Part shown: positions 27,081-35,298 of the stretch, piece by piece
Numbering within the stretch: position 1 is the stretch's first letter
Layout: each line of letters starts with the position of its first letter
Assembly (NCBI GenBank): GCA_905235375.1
Contig: CAJOLH010000005.1
Location: 44,492-108,491 of the forward strand
Length of the DNA: 64,000 nt
Direction: 5' to 3'
DNA from: an uncultured Bacteroidales bacterium
GTDB lineage: Bacteria; Bacteroidota; Bacteroidia; Bacteroidales; UBA3663
Notes under the pieces: model-generated
Database searches by the model: none
What the model saw: the letters and a program-made list of their open reading frames with translations, nothing else
What the model was told of the DNA's origin: nothing
Translations under genes and position numbers: made by a program

Positions 27081-27190
27081 TTTTTTTCTTTATCACGAAT
27101 TATCGAATTGAGGTTTCGCCATGGCGGGATTCCGATATTCCAGGATTCCGAAATAAAGAGAACTACCTCCCCCTGTCCTCGTGTCCCCAT

Positions 27191-27210
27191 GGCAGCCGTC
27201 TTTGGCTGCC
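27191..27210 (+). other. Small hairpin upstream of gmk
   Basis: GGCAGCC (27191-27197) pairs with GGCTGCC (27204-27210) around a 6-base loop. No T-run follows, so it is more likely a leader structure than a terminator. The rest of the 155-base yicC-gmk gap holds one copy of a dispersed CACGAATTATCG motif (27085-27109). Confidence 0.4.
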
Positions 27211-27235
27211 CTCAACCATTTCAACTCCACCCAAT

Positions 27236-27808
27236 ATGAACCCCGGCAAACTAATCATCTTTTCTGCCCCCAGTGGTAGTGGCAAGACCACGCTGGTTCG
27301 TTACCTGCTTTCCCAGGGTCTTGACCTTGCTTTCAGTGTAAGTTGCACATCCCGTGCTCCGCGTGGCACCGAACAGCATGGCGTCGATTATTATTTCCTT
27401 TCTCCCGAAGAGTTCCGTCAGCGCATCGATAACGATGAGTTCCTTGAATACGAGGAGGTCTATACCGACAAGTTCTATGGAACATTGAAGTCCGAAGTCG
27501 AACGTCTATCGTCCGAAGGACATACGGTCGTATTCGATGTCGATGTCAAGGGCGGTGTCAATATCAAGAAATACTATGGCGATCGGGCTTTGAGCCTCTT
27601 CGTACAGCCGCCCTCTATCGAGGAACTGTCGCGTCGTCTGCATAGCCGTGGCACCGACAGCGAGGAAGTTATCCAGCAGCGCCTCGAAAAAGCAGCTTAC
27701 GAACTCACCTTCGCTCCCGAGTTTGATCACATCATCGTGAACGACGTGCTCGAAGTGGCTCAAGCTGAAACCCTCGCAGTGGTGAACGCTTTCCTCAATG
27801 AAGAATAA
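27236..27808 (+). CDS. gmk: Guanylate kinase
   Basis: 190 residues from the ATG at 27236. The open frame runs further upstream, but the extra 53 codons are not part of the family and cover the hairpin spacer. It phosphorylates GMP to GDP with ATP. Walker A is 'SAPSGSGKTTL' near residues 10-20; 'SCTSRAPRGTEQHGVDYYF' is the GMP-binding region. Its stop codon overlaps the nadD start by one base (TAATG), implying translational coupling. Confidence 0.96.
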   Translation: MNPGKLIIFSAPSGSGKTTLVRYLLSQGLDLAFSVSCTSRAPRGTEQHGVDYYFLSPEEFRQRIDNDEFLEYEEVYTDKFYGTLKSEVERLSSEGHTVVFDVDVKGGVNIKKYYGDRALSLFVQPPSIEELSRRLHSRGTDSEEVIQQRLEKAAYELTFAPEFDHIIVNDVLEVAQAETLAVVNAFLNEE

Positions 27809-28404
27809 TGACCATCGGTATCTATAGCGGCAGCTTCAATCCCGTCCACAAGGGCCATGTGTCCTTGTGCAGCTATTTGGTCGCGGAGGGTATAGTCGAT
27901 CAGGTTTGGCTGATACGCAGTCCTCTCAACCCGTTCAAGGTGGATGCAGCTTCGACCTTGGCTCCCGATGCCGACCGTGCTGCGATGCTCAAACTCGCTG
28001 TGCGCGGAAGGAAGGGACTGCATGTCTCCACCATCGAGGATGATTTGCCCAAGCCAAACTACTCGATCAATACGTTTCATGTCCTCGAACGGAAATATCC
28101 CCAGCATCAGTTCCATCTCATCATCGGTGCCGACAACTGGCTTGGGTTCGACCGATGGCGCTCCTATGAGGAGTTCCTCACGCGCTACCATCTGATTGTC
28201 TATCCGCGTCCAGGCTATGAGATGGGGGAGAAAGAACAGCTCCGTTTGGGCAAGGAGTCTATTCGTAATGTGCGTTTCGTCGATGCCCCGCTTTTCGACA
28301 TCAGCAGCACCGAGATACGCGCCGACATTGCTTCGGGACGTCAGCCCGCGATGATCTATCGCGGTGTGTATTCCTACATCGTAAAAAATCACTTGTATCA
28401 ATGA
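27808..28404 (+). CDS. nadD: Nicotinate-nucleotide adenylyltransferase
   Basis: 198 residues. It joins nicotinate mononucleotide and ATP to form deamido-NAD. 'GIYSGSFNPVHKGHVSLC' at the start carries the (H/T)xGH nucleotidyltransferase motif, and 'ISSTEIRADIASG' is the C-terminal ISSTxIR motif. It overlaps gmk by one base upstream and the DUF5063 gene by four bases downstream (ATGA), so the three are translated as a coupled set. Confidence 0.96.
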   Translation: MTIGIYSGSFNPVHKGHVSLCSYLVAEGIVDQVWLIRSPLNPFKVDAASTLAPDADRAAMLKLAVRGRKGLHVSTIEDDLPKPNYSINTFHVLERKYPQHQFHLIIGADNWLGFDRWRSYEEFLTRYHLIVYPRPGYEMGEKEQLRLGKESIRNVRFVDAPLFDISSTEIRADIASGRQPAMIYRGVYSYIVKNHLYQ

Positions 28405-28961
28405 GTTCGCAAGACAATCCCGTCTATTCACCTGTCGTTATCGACATGATTACCGTTTCTGCCGAGTACTGCCTGTTTCTTGAAAAACTTACGTCTTCGG
28501 CAACTACACGTCTTCAGTTCCTTGAGCAAATCACTCGACTGTTGCCATTGATCTATGTTAAGGCGTCCCTCCTCCCCAAACTCGACGATCTGGGTTATTT
28601 CGATTTGCCAATTACGGTCAGCGAGGATGACTATGATGAGGTGCGGCAATCGGTTTGGCGGCTATTGAAGGCTGATGATGAATACCTTGAAGTGTTTACA
28701 CCCGATATGCAGTACAGCGAAGGTCCTATGACGCATACGGTGAGCGAAGACTTGGCCGACATTTATCAGGACTTGAAGAATTTCGTTGCAGTTTTTGCCG
28801 ATCGCAACGAGGAAGCAATGAACGATGCCATTGTGAAAGTCAACGACAACTTCCGCACCTATTGGGGGCAATGTCTCGTAAATGTGATGCGCCCACTTCA
28901 CGATTTGTTATATTCTAAAGCCGAGAACGAAGAAGATGCCAGCACCGCAGACTATTCATAA
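28401..28961 (+). CDS. DUF5063 family protein
   Basis: 186 residues, acidic, all-helical and without a signal peptide. 'LEQITRLLPLIYVKASLLPKL' and 'FRTYWGQCLVNVMRPLHDLLY' are conserved DUF5063 stretches. The function is unknown. It starts inside the nadD stop codon and its 3' end overlaps the next gene, a 3'-5' exonuclease, by 26 bases, so it may act with that exonuclease (inference from overlap). Confidence 0.85.
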   Translation: MSSQDNPVYSPVVIDMITVSAEYCLFLEKLTSSATTRLQFLEQITRLLPLIYVKASLLPKLDDLGYFDLPITVSEDDYDEVRQSVWRLLKADDEYLEVFTPDMQYSEGPMTHTVSEDLADIYQDLKNFVAVFADRNEEAMNDAIVKVNDNFRTYWGQCLVNVMRPLHDLLYSKAENEEDASTADYS

Positions 28962-29559
28962 CTCTATCACTAAAGAGGAACTTGCCGACCTTCCAACCAA
29001 GGAGTTTGCAGGCTCTCCCGTGACAGTCATTAACCTCGAACAGGCCGAAATCGCTGTGAATCAAATACGCGAATCGGGCATGATTGTCGGGTTTGACACC
29101 GAGACACGTCCCTCGTTCCAGAAGGGCGTGAACTATCGTGTCTGCCTTGTGCAGCTGTCAGTCGGTAACGTCTGCTACCTGTTCCGACTCAACAAGATCA
29201 AGGAACTGCCGAATTGTCTGAAGGAACTGCTTGAAGATTCGAACATCGTGAAGGTGGGGCTGGCAACGCACGACGATTTCAACCATCTGCGCAAGTGGAA
29301 TGAAGCTCTTGATCCCAAGGGCTTCATCGAATTGCAGCATCTGGTCAAGACCTATGGCATCACCGACCTTAGTCTTGCCAAGATTTATGCCCTCCTCTTT
29401 GGTCAGAAGCTCAGCAAGCGGCAGCGTCTCACCAACTGGGAAGCTGATCAGCTCAACTCAAAGCAGCTCGCCTACGCTTCGCTTGATGCCATCGCCTGTG
29501 TCGAGATTTACGAGGCCCTCATGACCCGTGGTCACGATATCATCAAGCAAGGCATTTGA
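28936..29559 (+). CDS. 3'-5' exonuclease domain protein (RNase D/WRN-like)
   Basis: 207 residues, a single DEDD-type exonuclease domain. 'GFDTETRPSF' holds the first Asp/Glu pair (DxE). 'GLATHDDFNHLRKW' gives the second Asp region. 'YASLDAIACVEIYEAL' gives the final Asp (DEDDy type). It is shorter than RNase D and lacks HRDC domains, so it resembles the stand-alone WRN-exonuclease-like proteins found in Bacteroidetes. It overlaps the DUF5063 gene by 26 bases. Confidence 0.9.
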   Translation: MPAPQTIHNSITKEELADLPTKEFAGSPVTVINLEQAEIAVNQIRESGMIVGFDTETRPSFQKGVNYRVCLVQLSVGNVCYLFRLNKIKELPNCLKELLEDSNIVKVGLATHDDFNHLRKWNEALDPKGFIELQHLVKTYGITDLSLAKIYALLFGQKLSKRQRLTNWEADQLNSKQLAYASLDAIACVEIYEALMTRGHDIIKQGI

Positions 29560-29760
29560 TTCTTTTCATTACGAATGATCGAATCATCGAAATTTTATAA
29601 ACTCTCTACAGATTTAACTCTAATTAACCAGATTATTTCTTCGGACATACAATAATCCGATAAATTCGTGCAAATCCGTAGAGACTTATCTAATTCTCAT
29701 ATTCGTGATAGAAAATAATTCAAGTCCATTCAAGTTAATCTGTATAAAAGATAAACAACT
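29560..29760. other. Non-coding spacer with degenerate dispersed-repeat copies
   Basis: No gene seen. The left side (29561-29598) has CATTACGAATGATCG and the right side (29697-29717) has the opposite orientation, ATTCGTGATAGAAAA. The pair relates to CACGAATTATCG copies at 27085-27109 and 63725-63752. Between them lies AATTCGTGCAAATCCGTAGA, typical of dispersed repeat remnants in Prevotella genomes (recollection, not tested). Confidence 0.4.
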
Positions 29761-29955
29761 ATGCGCCGTCCGCCTAAATATATCGTAATGCCGGTAAGCC
29801 TGGCAATTTTCTTCATCGCCGTCCTTTTCCTTTCCATCAAGCAGAATCATGGTCAACTACCCGACGACTTTGCTCTCATCGCCACGATTGAGGCTCTCAT
29901 CCTCATCTCCCTCTTCTTCGTCCTCCGCTATCTGCATCGCAAACGGAATGGATGA
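29761..29955 (+). CDS. Small two-span membrane protein, unknown
   Basis: 64 residues: a basic N-terminus ('MRRPPKYIV'), two hydrophobic helices (about 8-26 and 39-57) and a basic tail ('RYLHRKRNG'). The charge pattern and base composition fit a real small inner-membrane protein with both ends in the cytoplasm. I do not recognise the family, and no partner gene is obvious. Confidence 0.6.
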   Translation: MRRPPKYIVMPVSLAIFFIAVLFLSIKQNHGQLPDDFALIATIEALILISLFFVLRYLHRKRNG

Positions 29956-30704
29956 TGAAAAGATATAATGATTTTACAATTATTTGATCTTACAATTTTG
30001 TGACCTCATTACCTCGCACCCTGTCGCCCTCTTCGATGACATTTACTACGTCTCGGTACTCATCGCACCGAAGCTTTTTGCGGTTAAAATCGTGAAATTT
30101 GCACAGGAATTTACAATATTTTATGGGGATGTTGCGGAAAAGGGGTATGTTAGCAGGGTTAGTTTCGACATATTGAATGCAAAGATGAATTATAACACCT
30201 AAAAACACGAAAAACTGAGACAATAAAGTTTTCGTTGATTTCGATGTTCCCATACTGTTTCGGAATCCTAAAGTACGATGAATATCATTCCGAAAACTTC
30301 CGAAATTCCGAAAAGTCAGAAAATATTGGGAAGTATCTTTCCTCATTGATGATGTGTTTAGTCTCATTGAAGAGGCTAATATTTTTTTATGAATATTCAA
30401 TAAACGAGGAACTGACGATAAGGAGGGGGTAAGACGGGGTAAGACAGGACGGATAAATTGGAAAAAAATCCAAAACATTTTCTTCATTTCCTGTGTGAAT
30501 ATTACACATTGTGGACTGTCAAAAATTACGGGATAACTATATAAAAGCAGCCCGCCAGACACTCACGTGCCCGACGGACTTGGTTGATGATGATTTGGAA
30601 TAGGAGAAAATGCTAATGGATTGCAATTAACACTATAATAACGGAAATACTTCCGAATTATTGTGTAAATCTTCGGAATTATTGCAAAAAATGCAAAACC
30701 AATA
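29956..30704. other. 750-base A/T-rich non-coding region
   Basis: Open frames here have poor codon use and no recognisable product. It contains inverted and direct copies of TTTCGGAAT/ATTCCGAAA (30258-30266, 30287-30295, 30305-30313), and a near-direct repeat TTCCGAATTATT / TTCGGAATTATT (about 30651-30688) just downstream of secG. It may be a decayed gene or mobile element. No terminator with a convincing T-run was found after secG. Confidence 0.5.
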
Positions 30705-31040
30705 TTATTCGTTGGCGGCATCAGTTGCCACTGGAGCCTCGTCGGCCACATTCTCGGGCAGTGCGGGAGCGGTCTGCTCCTGTGCTTCGATGGCAGAACC
30801 CTGCTCGGCTCGATTGCCATGCTTTAGTGTGAGAGTAGCGGCGATGCAGAGAATTGCAATGACGCCCATTAAAGTCCATGTAAACTTCTCAAGGAAGTCT
30901 GCGGTCTTTGGTGCACCCATTACTTGATTGGAAGATTGGAAGCCTGCGGCAAGACCACCGCCTTTTGACTTCTGAACAAGTACAATCATTACGAGGAGTA
31001 CACTGATAAGAACGATAATGAATGTAAAAACGGTTGACAT
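30705..31040 (-). CDS. secG: Preprotein translocase subunit SecG
   Basis: 111 residues. Two membrane helices flank the conserved 'VQKSKGGGLAAGFQSSNQVMG' loop (first 20 residues quoted suffices for the family), followed by an acidic/alanine-rich C-terminal tail longer than in E. coli, as usual in Bacteroidetes. It is part of the SecYEG channel in the inner membrane. Last gene of the leftward set sigma-54 regulator, lptE, TPR protein, secG, 18 bases after the TPR gene. Confidence 0.94.
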   Translation of the reverse strand: MSTVFTFIIVLISVLLVMIVLVQKSKGGGLAAGFQSSNQVMGAPKTADFLEKFTWTLMGVIAILCIAATLTLKHGNRAEQGSAIEAQEQTAPALPENVADEAPVATDAANE

Positions 31041-31058
31041 TTCTTTTTTGTTTATTAT

Positions 31059-31745
31059 TTAATTTTTATTTGACTTCTTTAGTTCAATTACCTTCTCCAA
31101 ATATCTAATTTGGTCTGCAAAGTAAGTGTTTTTTTTCGAGAATTTCAAATTTAAATCCAAAAAAATTGCTAAAGCCTGCTCATATTTACCTTGTTTGACA
31201 TATACCTTTGCCAAACTCTCGGTTAAAATTGCACGATCCTTGATTTTTTCTTGGTCGTTTGAAACTTCCTCCTGCATTTTTTCTGACTCCACAATTGGCA
31301 CGAAAAGCTGACCATCGGCCTCGGCTTGGAGGAAGTTGTCAATGAGTTCGTCCTGCTCGTCGCGTTCGGTTTGGAGGTCTGGCATGTGTTCCAAACTGTA
31401 TTGGACATCGGGAGCTGCGCCAAGTTCGATGTTGTCGAGAAATCGCTCTATGAGCTCGAAGTCGCGTGCTTCGGGTTGCTGTTTGCGCTGTTGCTCCAGG
31501 GCGTGCATCAGAGCTATCCACCCGTATTCCCCCTTGTTGATGAGCTTGAATAGTTTCAGTCGGTCGGGGATGGCAGGAGCATGCTTGCGTATCTCGTCCT
31601 TGAGGCGCGTGGAATGTACGTTGGCAAGGGCGGTGAGGTAAAGTAGTCGATAGGTTGCACAATAAGGGTACTGCCCGATGAGGTCGGGAAGTTTGGCTAC
31701 CGCATCGGCACCCAATGTTTCGGGGTTTTTAATCCACTTTTCCAT
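31059..31745 (-). CDS. TPR-type helical protein between lptE and secG
   Basis: 228 residues, without a signal peptide. The N-terminal half is helical ('YPYCATYRLLYLTALANVHS'). The C-terminal part 'AILTESLAKVYVKQGKYEQA' followed by 'ALAIFLDLNLKFSKKNTYFA' is a tetratricopeptide repeat pair. Genes of this kind sit between lptE and secG in many Bacteroidetes. Its function is not established. The start lies 2 bases after the lptE stop codon, so translation is probably coupled. Confidence 0.8.
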   Translation of the reverse strand: MEKWIKNPETLGADAVAKLPDLIGQYPYCATYRLLYLTALANVHSTRLKDEIRKHAPAIPDRLKLFKLINKGEYGWIALMHALEQQRKQQPEARDFELIERFLDNIELGAAPDVQYSLEHMPDLQTERDEQDELIDNFLQAEADGQLFVPIVESEKMQEEVSNDQEKIKDRAILTESLAKVYVKQGKYEQALAIFLDLNLKFSKKNTYFADQIRYLEKVIELKKSNKN

Positions 31746-31747
31746 AT

Positions 31748-32260
31748 TTACCAGTTTGCAACTGTGGCATTGAAAATGTCATCGACCAGTTTCTCTGTCA
31801 GTTCTGAGCAAAGATCGTCTTGCACATCGGTGAGAAGTTGGGTGGCATCGAAATCGGCGTATTGTGAAAATTCCTTCTCAAAATTCTCACTTTTATTGTT
31901 CTTATTCACGAACTTAATCTTCACTCTGATGGTCAATCGTGTGACACTGGCGTATGCCTCGGTGGTGATTGCCTGGTTGGAGAGACTGTAGCCGGTGATG
32001 GCACCGCTGATCTGCAGGTCGCCATCACGATCGACTTGCGAAAGTCGTGTCTGATTGACATATTTCTTTTGCAGTTCATCGTTGAAGAGGATGGTGAGCG
32101 GAGCATAGACCAGCGAGGCCTTGTTCTGGATATAGTCGAAGCTGATGGTATGCGTGGTGCTGTAGTCGATGCTGGCACCGTTGAGCTGGTAGCTGATGCT
32201 GCACGACGTGTTGCACACGGCGGTGAGCAGAATGGAAAGTAGAATTATCGGGATTCGCAT
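31748..32260 (-). CDS. lptE: LptE-family lipoprotein
   Basis: 170 residues with a lipoprotein signal peptide ('LTAVCNTSCSISYQL', probable lipid-modified Cys20). 'SYQLNGASIDYSTTHTISF' and the basic strand 'RLTIRVKIKFVNKNNKSENF' match the Bacteroidetes LptE family, the outer-membrane partner of LptD that inserts lipopolysaccharide. It starts one base after the stop codon of the sigma-54 regulator and ends 2 bases before the TPR gene. Confidence 0.88.
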   Translation of the reverse strand: MRIPIILLSILLTAVCNTSCSISYQLNGASIDYSTTHTISFDYIQNKASLVYAPLTILFNDELQKKYVNQTRLSQVDRDGDLQISGAITGYSLSNQAITTEAYASVTRLTIRVKIKFVNKNNKSENFEKEFSQYADFDATQLLTDVQDDLCSELTEKLVDDIFNATVANW

Positions 32261-32261
32261 A

Positions 32262-33539
32262 TCATTCTTTTTCTTTGTTCTTTTCAGGTTCAGTTATCTT
32301 GCGGTGGATGGTGCGTTCGGAGAGGTCAAGATCCTTGGCGGCCTGCCGCTTGTTGCCATTGTTTCGCTTCACAGTCTTCTCGATGGTTTCGCGCTCAATC
32401 TCGTCCATTTTCTTTATGCTTGAGTCGGGATTGATGAGTGAAACGTAATCATCATGGCTGGGGTGCGCTTCGAAGTCACTCATTTCCAAATATACGGGCA
32501 TATCCTCGATTTTGGATGGTGTGGTCTTTGGAGCAGCATCGGATGCGGGAGTAACGAAGGGCGAAGCTATGGGGAGGGAAAGAGGCGTTGGCTGCTTCTT
32601 GGTGTTGTCGTTGAGACCAAGACGGTCGCGCACTTCCTCTATTTGGCGATGCAGTTCAGTGAGCATCATGTAGAATCGTGCTTTCTCGCCTGGTTCAAAA
32701 GTAGTGGAGTTGGCTGAAGCACTTCCGCCCACACTCATGCCGCTGTCGAATTGAGGCAGATAGCGCTGCAGGGTGACGGCGTCGATGACGCGGTCGGACT
32801 CGATGATGGACATCTCTTCGACGATGTGGAGCAGCTGACGGACGTTGCCAGGCCACTGGTAGGCGAGGAGTAACTGGCGGGCATCGTCGGTGAGCGAGAT
32901 GCCTTCGGTCATTCGGTATTTGTTGGCCACGTCGCTGGCAAACTTGCGGAAGAGCAGATATATGTCCTCCTGCCGTTCGCGAAGTGCTGGCACGTGAATG
33001 TTGACGGTGGAGAGGCGGAAGTACAAGTCTTGACGAAAACGACCTTCGCGGATAGCCTTTTCGAGGTTGACGTTGGTTGCGGCAACGATGCGTACATCGA
33101 CCTTCTTGACTTCGCTCGAACCCATGCGGATGATCTCGCCGGTCTCGAGCACACGCAGCAGCTTGGCTTGGATTGACATGGGCAGGTCGCCCACCTCATC
33201 GAGGAAGATTGTACCTCCGTCGGCTTCTTCAAAATATCCCTTTCGCTCGCCCACGGCACCTGTGTATGCTCCTTTGACGTGGCCGAAGAGCTCGGAGTCG
33301 ATGGTTCCTTCAGGCAGACCGCCGCAGTTGACGGCGATGCACTTCTTGAAGCGGCGACGCGAGCCGTTATGCAGTATCTTGTAGAAATAGTCTTTTCCGG
33401 TGCCGTTTTCGCCGGTGACAAGCACCGTGACATCATATGGAGCTGCTTGGATGGCAGCATTGAGCGCCCGCATCAATAGAGGACTTTTGCCTGTAATGTG
33501 CAGGGCGTTCATTACATTTAGTACATCTGAATTTGGCAT
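32262..33539 (-). CDS. Sigma-54-dependent regulator without receiver domain
   Basis: 425 residues. An AAA+ activator domain starts almost at the N-terminus: Walker A 'GENGTGKD' (43-50), the sigma-54 contact loop 'GAYTGA' (90-95, a known variant of GAFTGA) and Walker B 'GGTIFLDEVGDL' (108-119). The C-terminal Fis-type HTH is 'VKRNNGNKRQAAKDLDLSER'. There is no response-regulator receiver, so control must come from a partner or its own level. Its coupling to lptE, a TPR gene and secG is conserved in Bacteroidetes and suggests control of envelope functions (inference). Confidence 0.92.
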   Translation of the reverse strand: MPNSDVLNVMNALHITGKSPLLMRALNAAIQAAPYDVTVLVTGENGTGKDYFYKILHNGSRRRFKKCIAVNCGGLPEGTIDSELFGHVKGAYTGAVGERKGYFEEADGGTIFLDEVGDLPMSIQAKLLRVLETGEIIRMGSSEVKKVDVRIVAATNVNLEKAIREGRFRQDLYFRLSTVNIHVPALRERQEDIYLLFRKFASDVANKYRMTEGISLTDDARQLLLAYQWPGNVRQLLHIVEEMSIIESDRVIDAVTLQRYLPQFDSGMSVGGSASANSTTFEPGEKARFYMMLTELHRQIEEVRDRLGLNDNTKKQPTPLSLPIASPFVTPASDAAPKTTPSKIEDMPVYLEMSDFEAHPSHDDYVSLINPDSSIKKMDEIERETIEKTVKRNNGNKRQAAKDLDLSERTIHRKITEPEKNKEKE

Positions 33540-33570
33540 ATTTAGTATATTCTCCTTTTGAAATCAGTCG

Positions 33571-33602
33571 CAAAGGTACGCAATTTTTATGACAAATACA
33601 AA
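33571..33602 (-). promoter_or_regulatory. Promoter of the sigma-54 regulator/lptE/TPR/secG operon
   Basis: Reading leftward: TTTG (33602 to 33599), a 20-base spacer and TACCTTTG (33578 to 33571). It lies 32 bases before the start codon. Confidence 0.75.
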
Positions 33603-33617
33603 TTTTTCGGTAATATT

Positions 33618-33649
33618 TTTGGTTTTGTGGCAGAAAACGCTTATCTTTG
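33618..33649 (+). promoter_or_regulatory. Promoter of the kinase-RapZ fusion gene
   Basis: TTTG (33618-33621), a 20-base spacer and TATCTTTG (33642-33649), 39 bases before the ATG at 33689. Back-to-back with the operon promoter at 33571-33602. Confidence 0.78.
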
Positions 33650-33688
33650 CAGCAAAAAAGAGATTTCTGACTTATCGGATTTCAAAAA

Positions 33689-35269
33689 ATGACTGAACTT
33701 TCGCGACTATATAAGTCATGTTTTCATCGGGAACCTGCTCGTGTGCAAATGCTCGGAGGTGCTGCCAGTAACAGACGCTATTATCGGTTGTTTCATAATA
33801 CTTCGTCGGAAGGCGGTGCTGTGATAGGAGTAATCGGTGAAAATGCGAAGGAGAATCATGCTTTTCTGGCATTGGGGCGGCATATCCGCTCATTGGGTCT
33901 GCCTGTACCTGAGATTCTGGCTTCGAGTGACGACGAGATGCACTACCTGCTTGAGGACTTGGGCAACGTGTCGCTCTACGACCTGGTTGAGCAGGCTCGC
34001 CGTTCGGATTCCACGTCCTCACAAGATAGGGTTGTGGAGTTGCTGCATCAGGTGATGCGCGACCTGCCAAAGTTGCAATTCCTGACGGTTGAGGGCTTCG
34101 ATTTCGAACGCGATGCCTTTCGTGAATCCCGTTTCTGTGAGACAACCATCCGTTGGGACTTGAACTATTTCAAGTATTGTTTCCTCAAGCCTTCGGGTTA
34201 CCCGATGGATGAACTGCGGCTGGAAGCCGACTTTGACCGTCTGTGTACGGCGCTTCTCGACAGCACCTCACCAGCCGAGCCTTGGGGCTTCCTCTATCGT
34301 GACTTCCAGTCGCGCAATGTGATGATACGCGACGACAAGCCTTGGTATATAGATTTCCAGGGAGGCTATCTGGGTCCCATCTATTACGATGTGGCCTCTT
34401 TCCTTTGGCAGACACGCGCCAACTATTCGCCTGAGCTGCGCAATGAGCTGCTGTGCGAATATGCCGATAGTATGCAGCCTTTCTTCAATATGCCGCAGCG
34501 TACCTTCCGTCATCGTCTGCGCGTCTTTGTCTTCTTCCGTCTGCTTCAGACTTTGGGCACCTACGGCTATCGAGGACTTTTCGAACACAAGGCCATGTTC
34601 CAGACCCCGATTTGCCGGGCATTGCGTTCGCTTGTGAACCTGACATGCTGCAACAGCGAACCTGCTTTCGAAGATTGTTCGTTGCGGGGGATTGTCGATT
34701 CTGACAGTCCTGCCATCGACCGGTTCGAACTGGAAGAGGATTGTCCATACCTTTGTGAACTCCTTGCCGAAGTCGCGAAGATGGAGCGTTTCCAGCCAGT
34801 TCCGGCCACGGGGCCGCTGGTGGTGCGTATCACCTCGTTCAGCTATAAGAAAGGCATCCCCGAAGACCTGTCGGGCAATGGTGGAGGCTTCGTGTTCGAC
34901 TGCCGAGCTCCACTCAACCCTGGAAGGTATGCCTTCTACAAGCCCTACACGGGGCGCGATGAGGTGGTGATCGACTTCTTGGAAGGGCGGCGCGACGAGC
35001 ATGGAGCGCTGATTGACCGAACCAACGTATCGGCAGACAAGACATCGATGCAGACCTTCGTGGAGAATGTCTATCGTCTGGTGGATCCCGCTGTCGATAC
35101 TTATCTGAAGCGTGGCTTCACCAGTCTGGTGGTTAATTGCGGTTGCACAGGAGGCCAGCATCGCTCGGTCTATTGTGCACAGCATCTGGCACAACATATA
35201 CATCAATATTTCCCAGCTGCACGCATCATCCTCACACATCGCGAGCAGCAAATAACCGAATTGTTTTAA
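33689..35269 (+). CDS. Fusion: aminoglycoside-phosphotransferase-like sugar kinase + RapZ C-terminal domain
   Basis: 526 residues. Residues 1-330 have an APH/AmgK-like kinase fold: 'LGGAASNRRYYRL' (nucleotide loop), the catalytic-loop Asp205 in 'YRDFQSRNVMI' and metal Asp222 in 'YIDFQGGYLGP'. Residues 376-526 match the C-terminal domain of RapZ/UPF0042: 'ITSFSYKKGIPEDL', 'KPYTGRDEVV' and the signature 'NCGCTGGQHRSVYCA' (483 onward). In E. coli that domain binds glucosamine 6-phosphate and RNA. The pairing suggests a kinase for an amino sugar such as MurNAc or GlcNAc with built-in sensing, but the substrate is inference. The P-loop ATPase half of RapZ is absent. lon follows after 29 bases. Confidence 0.88.
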   Translation: MTELSRLYKSCFHREPARVQMLGGAASNRRYYRLFHNTSSEGGAVIGVIGENAKENHAFLALGRHIRSLGLPVPEILASSDDEMHYLLEDLGNVSLYDLVEQARRSDSTSSQDRVVELLHQVMRDLPKLQFLTVEGFDFERDAFRESRFCETTIRWDLNYFKYCFLKPSGYPMDELRLEADFDRLCTALLDSTSPAEPWGFLYRDFQSRNVMIRDDKPWYIDFQGGYLGPIYYDVASFLWQTRANYSPELRNELLCEYADSMQPFFNMPQRTFRHRLRVFVFFRLLQTLGTYGYRGLFEHKAMFQTPICRALRSLVNLTCCNSEPAFEDCSLRGIVDSDSPAIDRFELEEDCPYLCELLAEVAKMERFQPVPATGPLVVRITSFSYKKGIPEDLSGNGGGFVFDCRAPLNPGRYAFYKPYTGRDEVVIDFLEGRRDEHGALIDRTNVSADKTSMQTFVENVYRLVDPAVDTYLKRGFTSLVVNCGCTGGQHRSVYCAQHLAQHIHQYFPAARIILTHREQQITELF

Positions 35270-35298
35270 TATTAATTATTCATTCTTTAAATTAAATA

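Noticed and set aside
29990..30562. 190-codon minus-strand frame after secG
   Set aside because: Low-complexity, A/T-rich, overlapping repeats, no family resemblance. Treated as non-coding.
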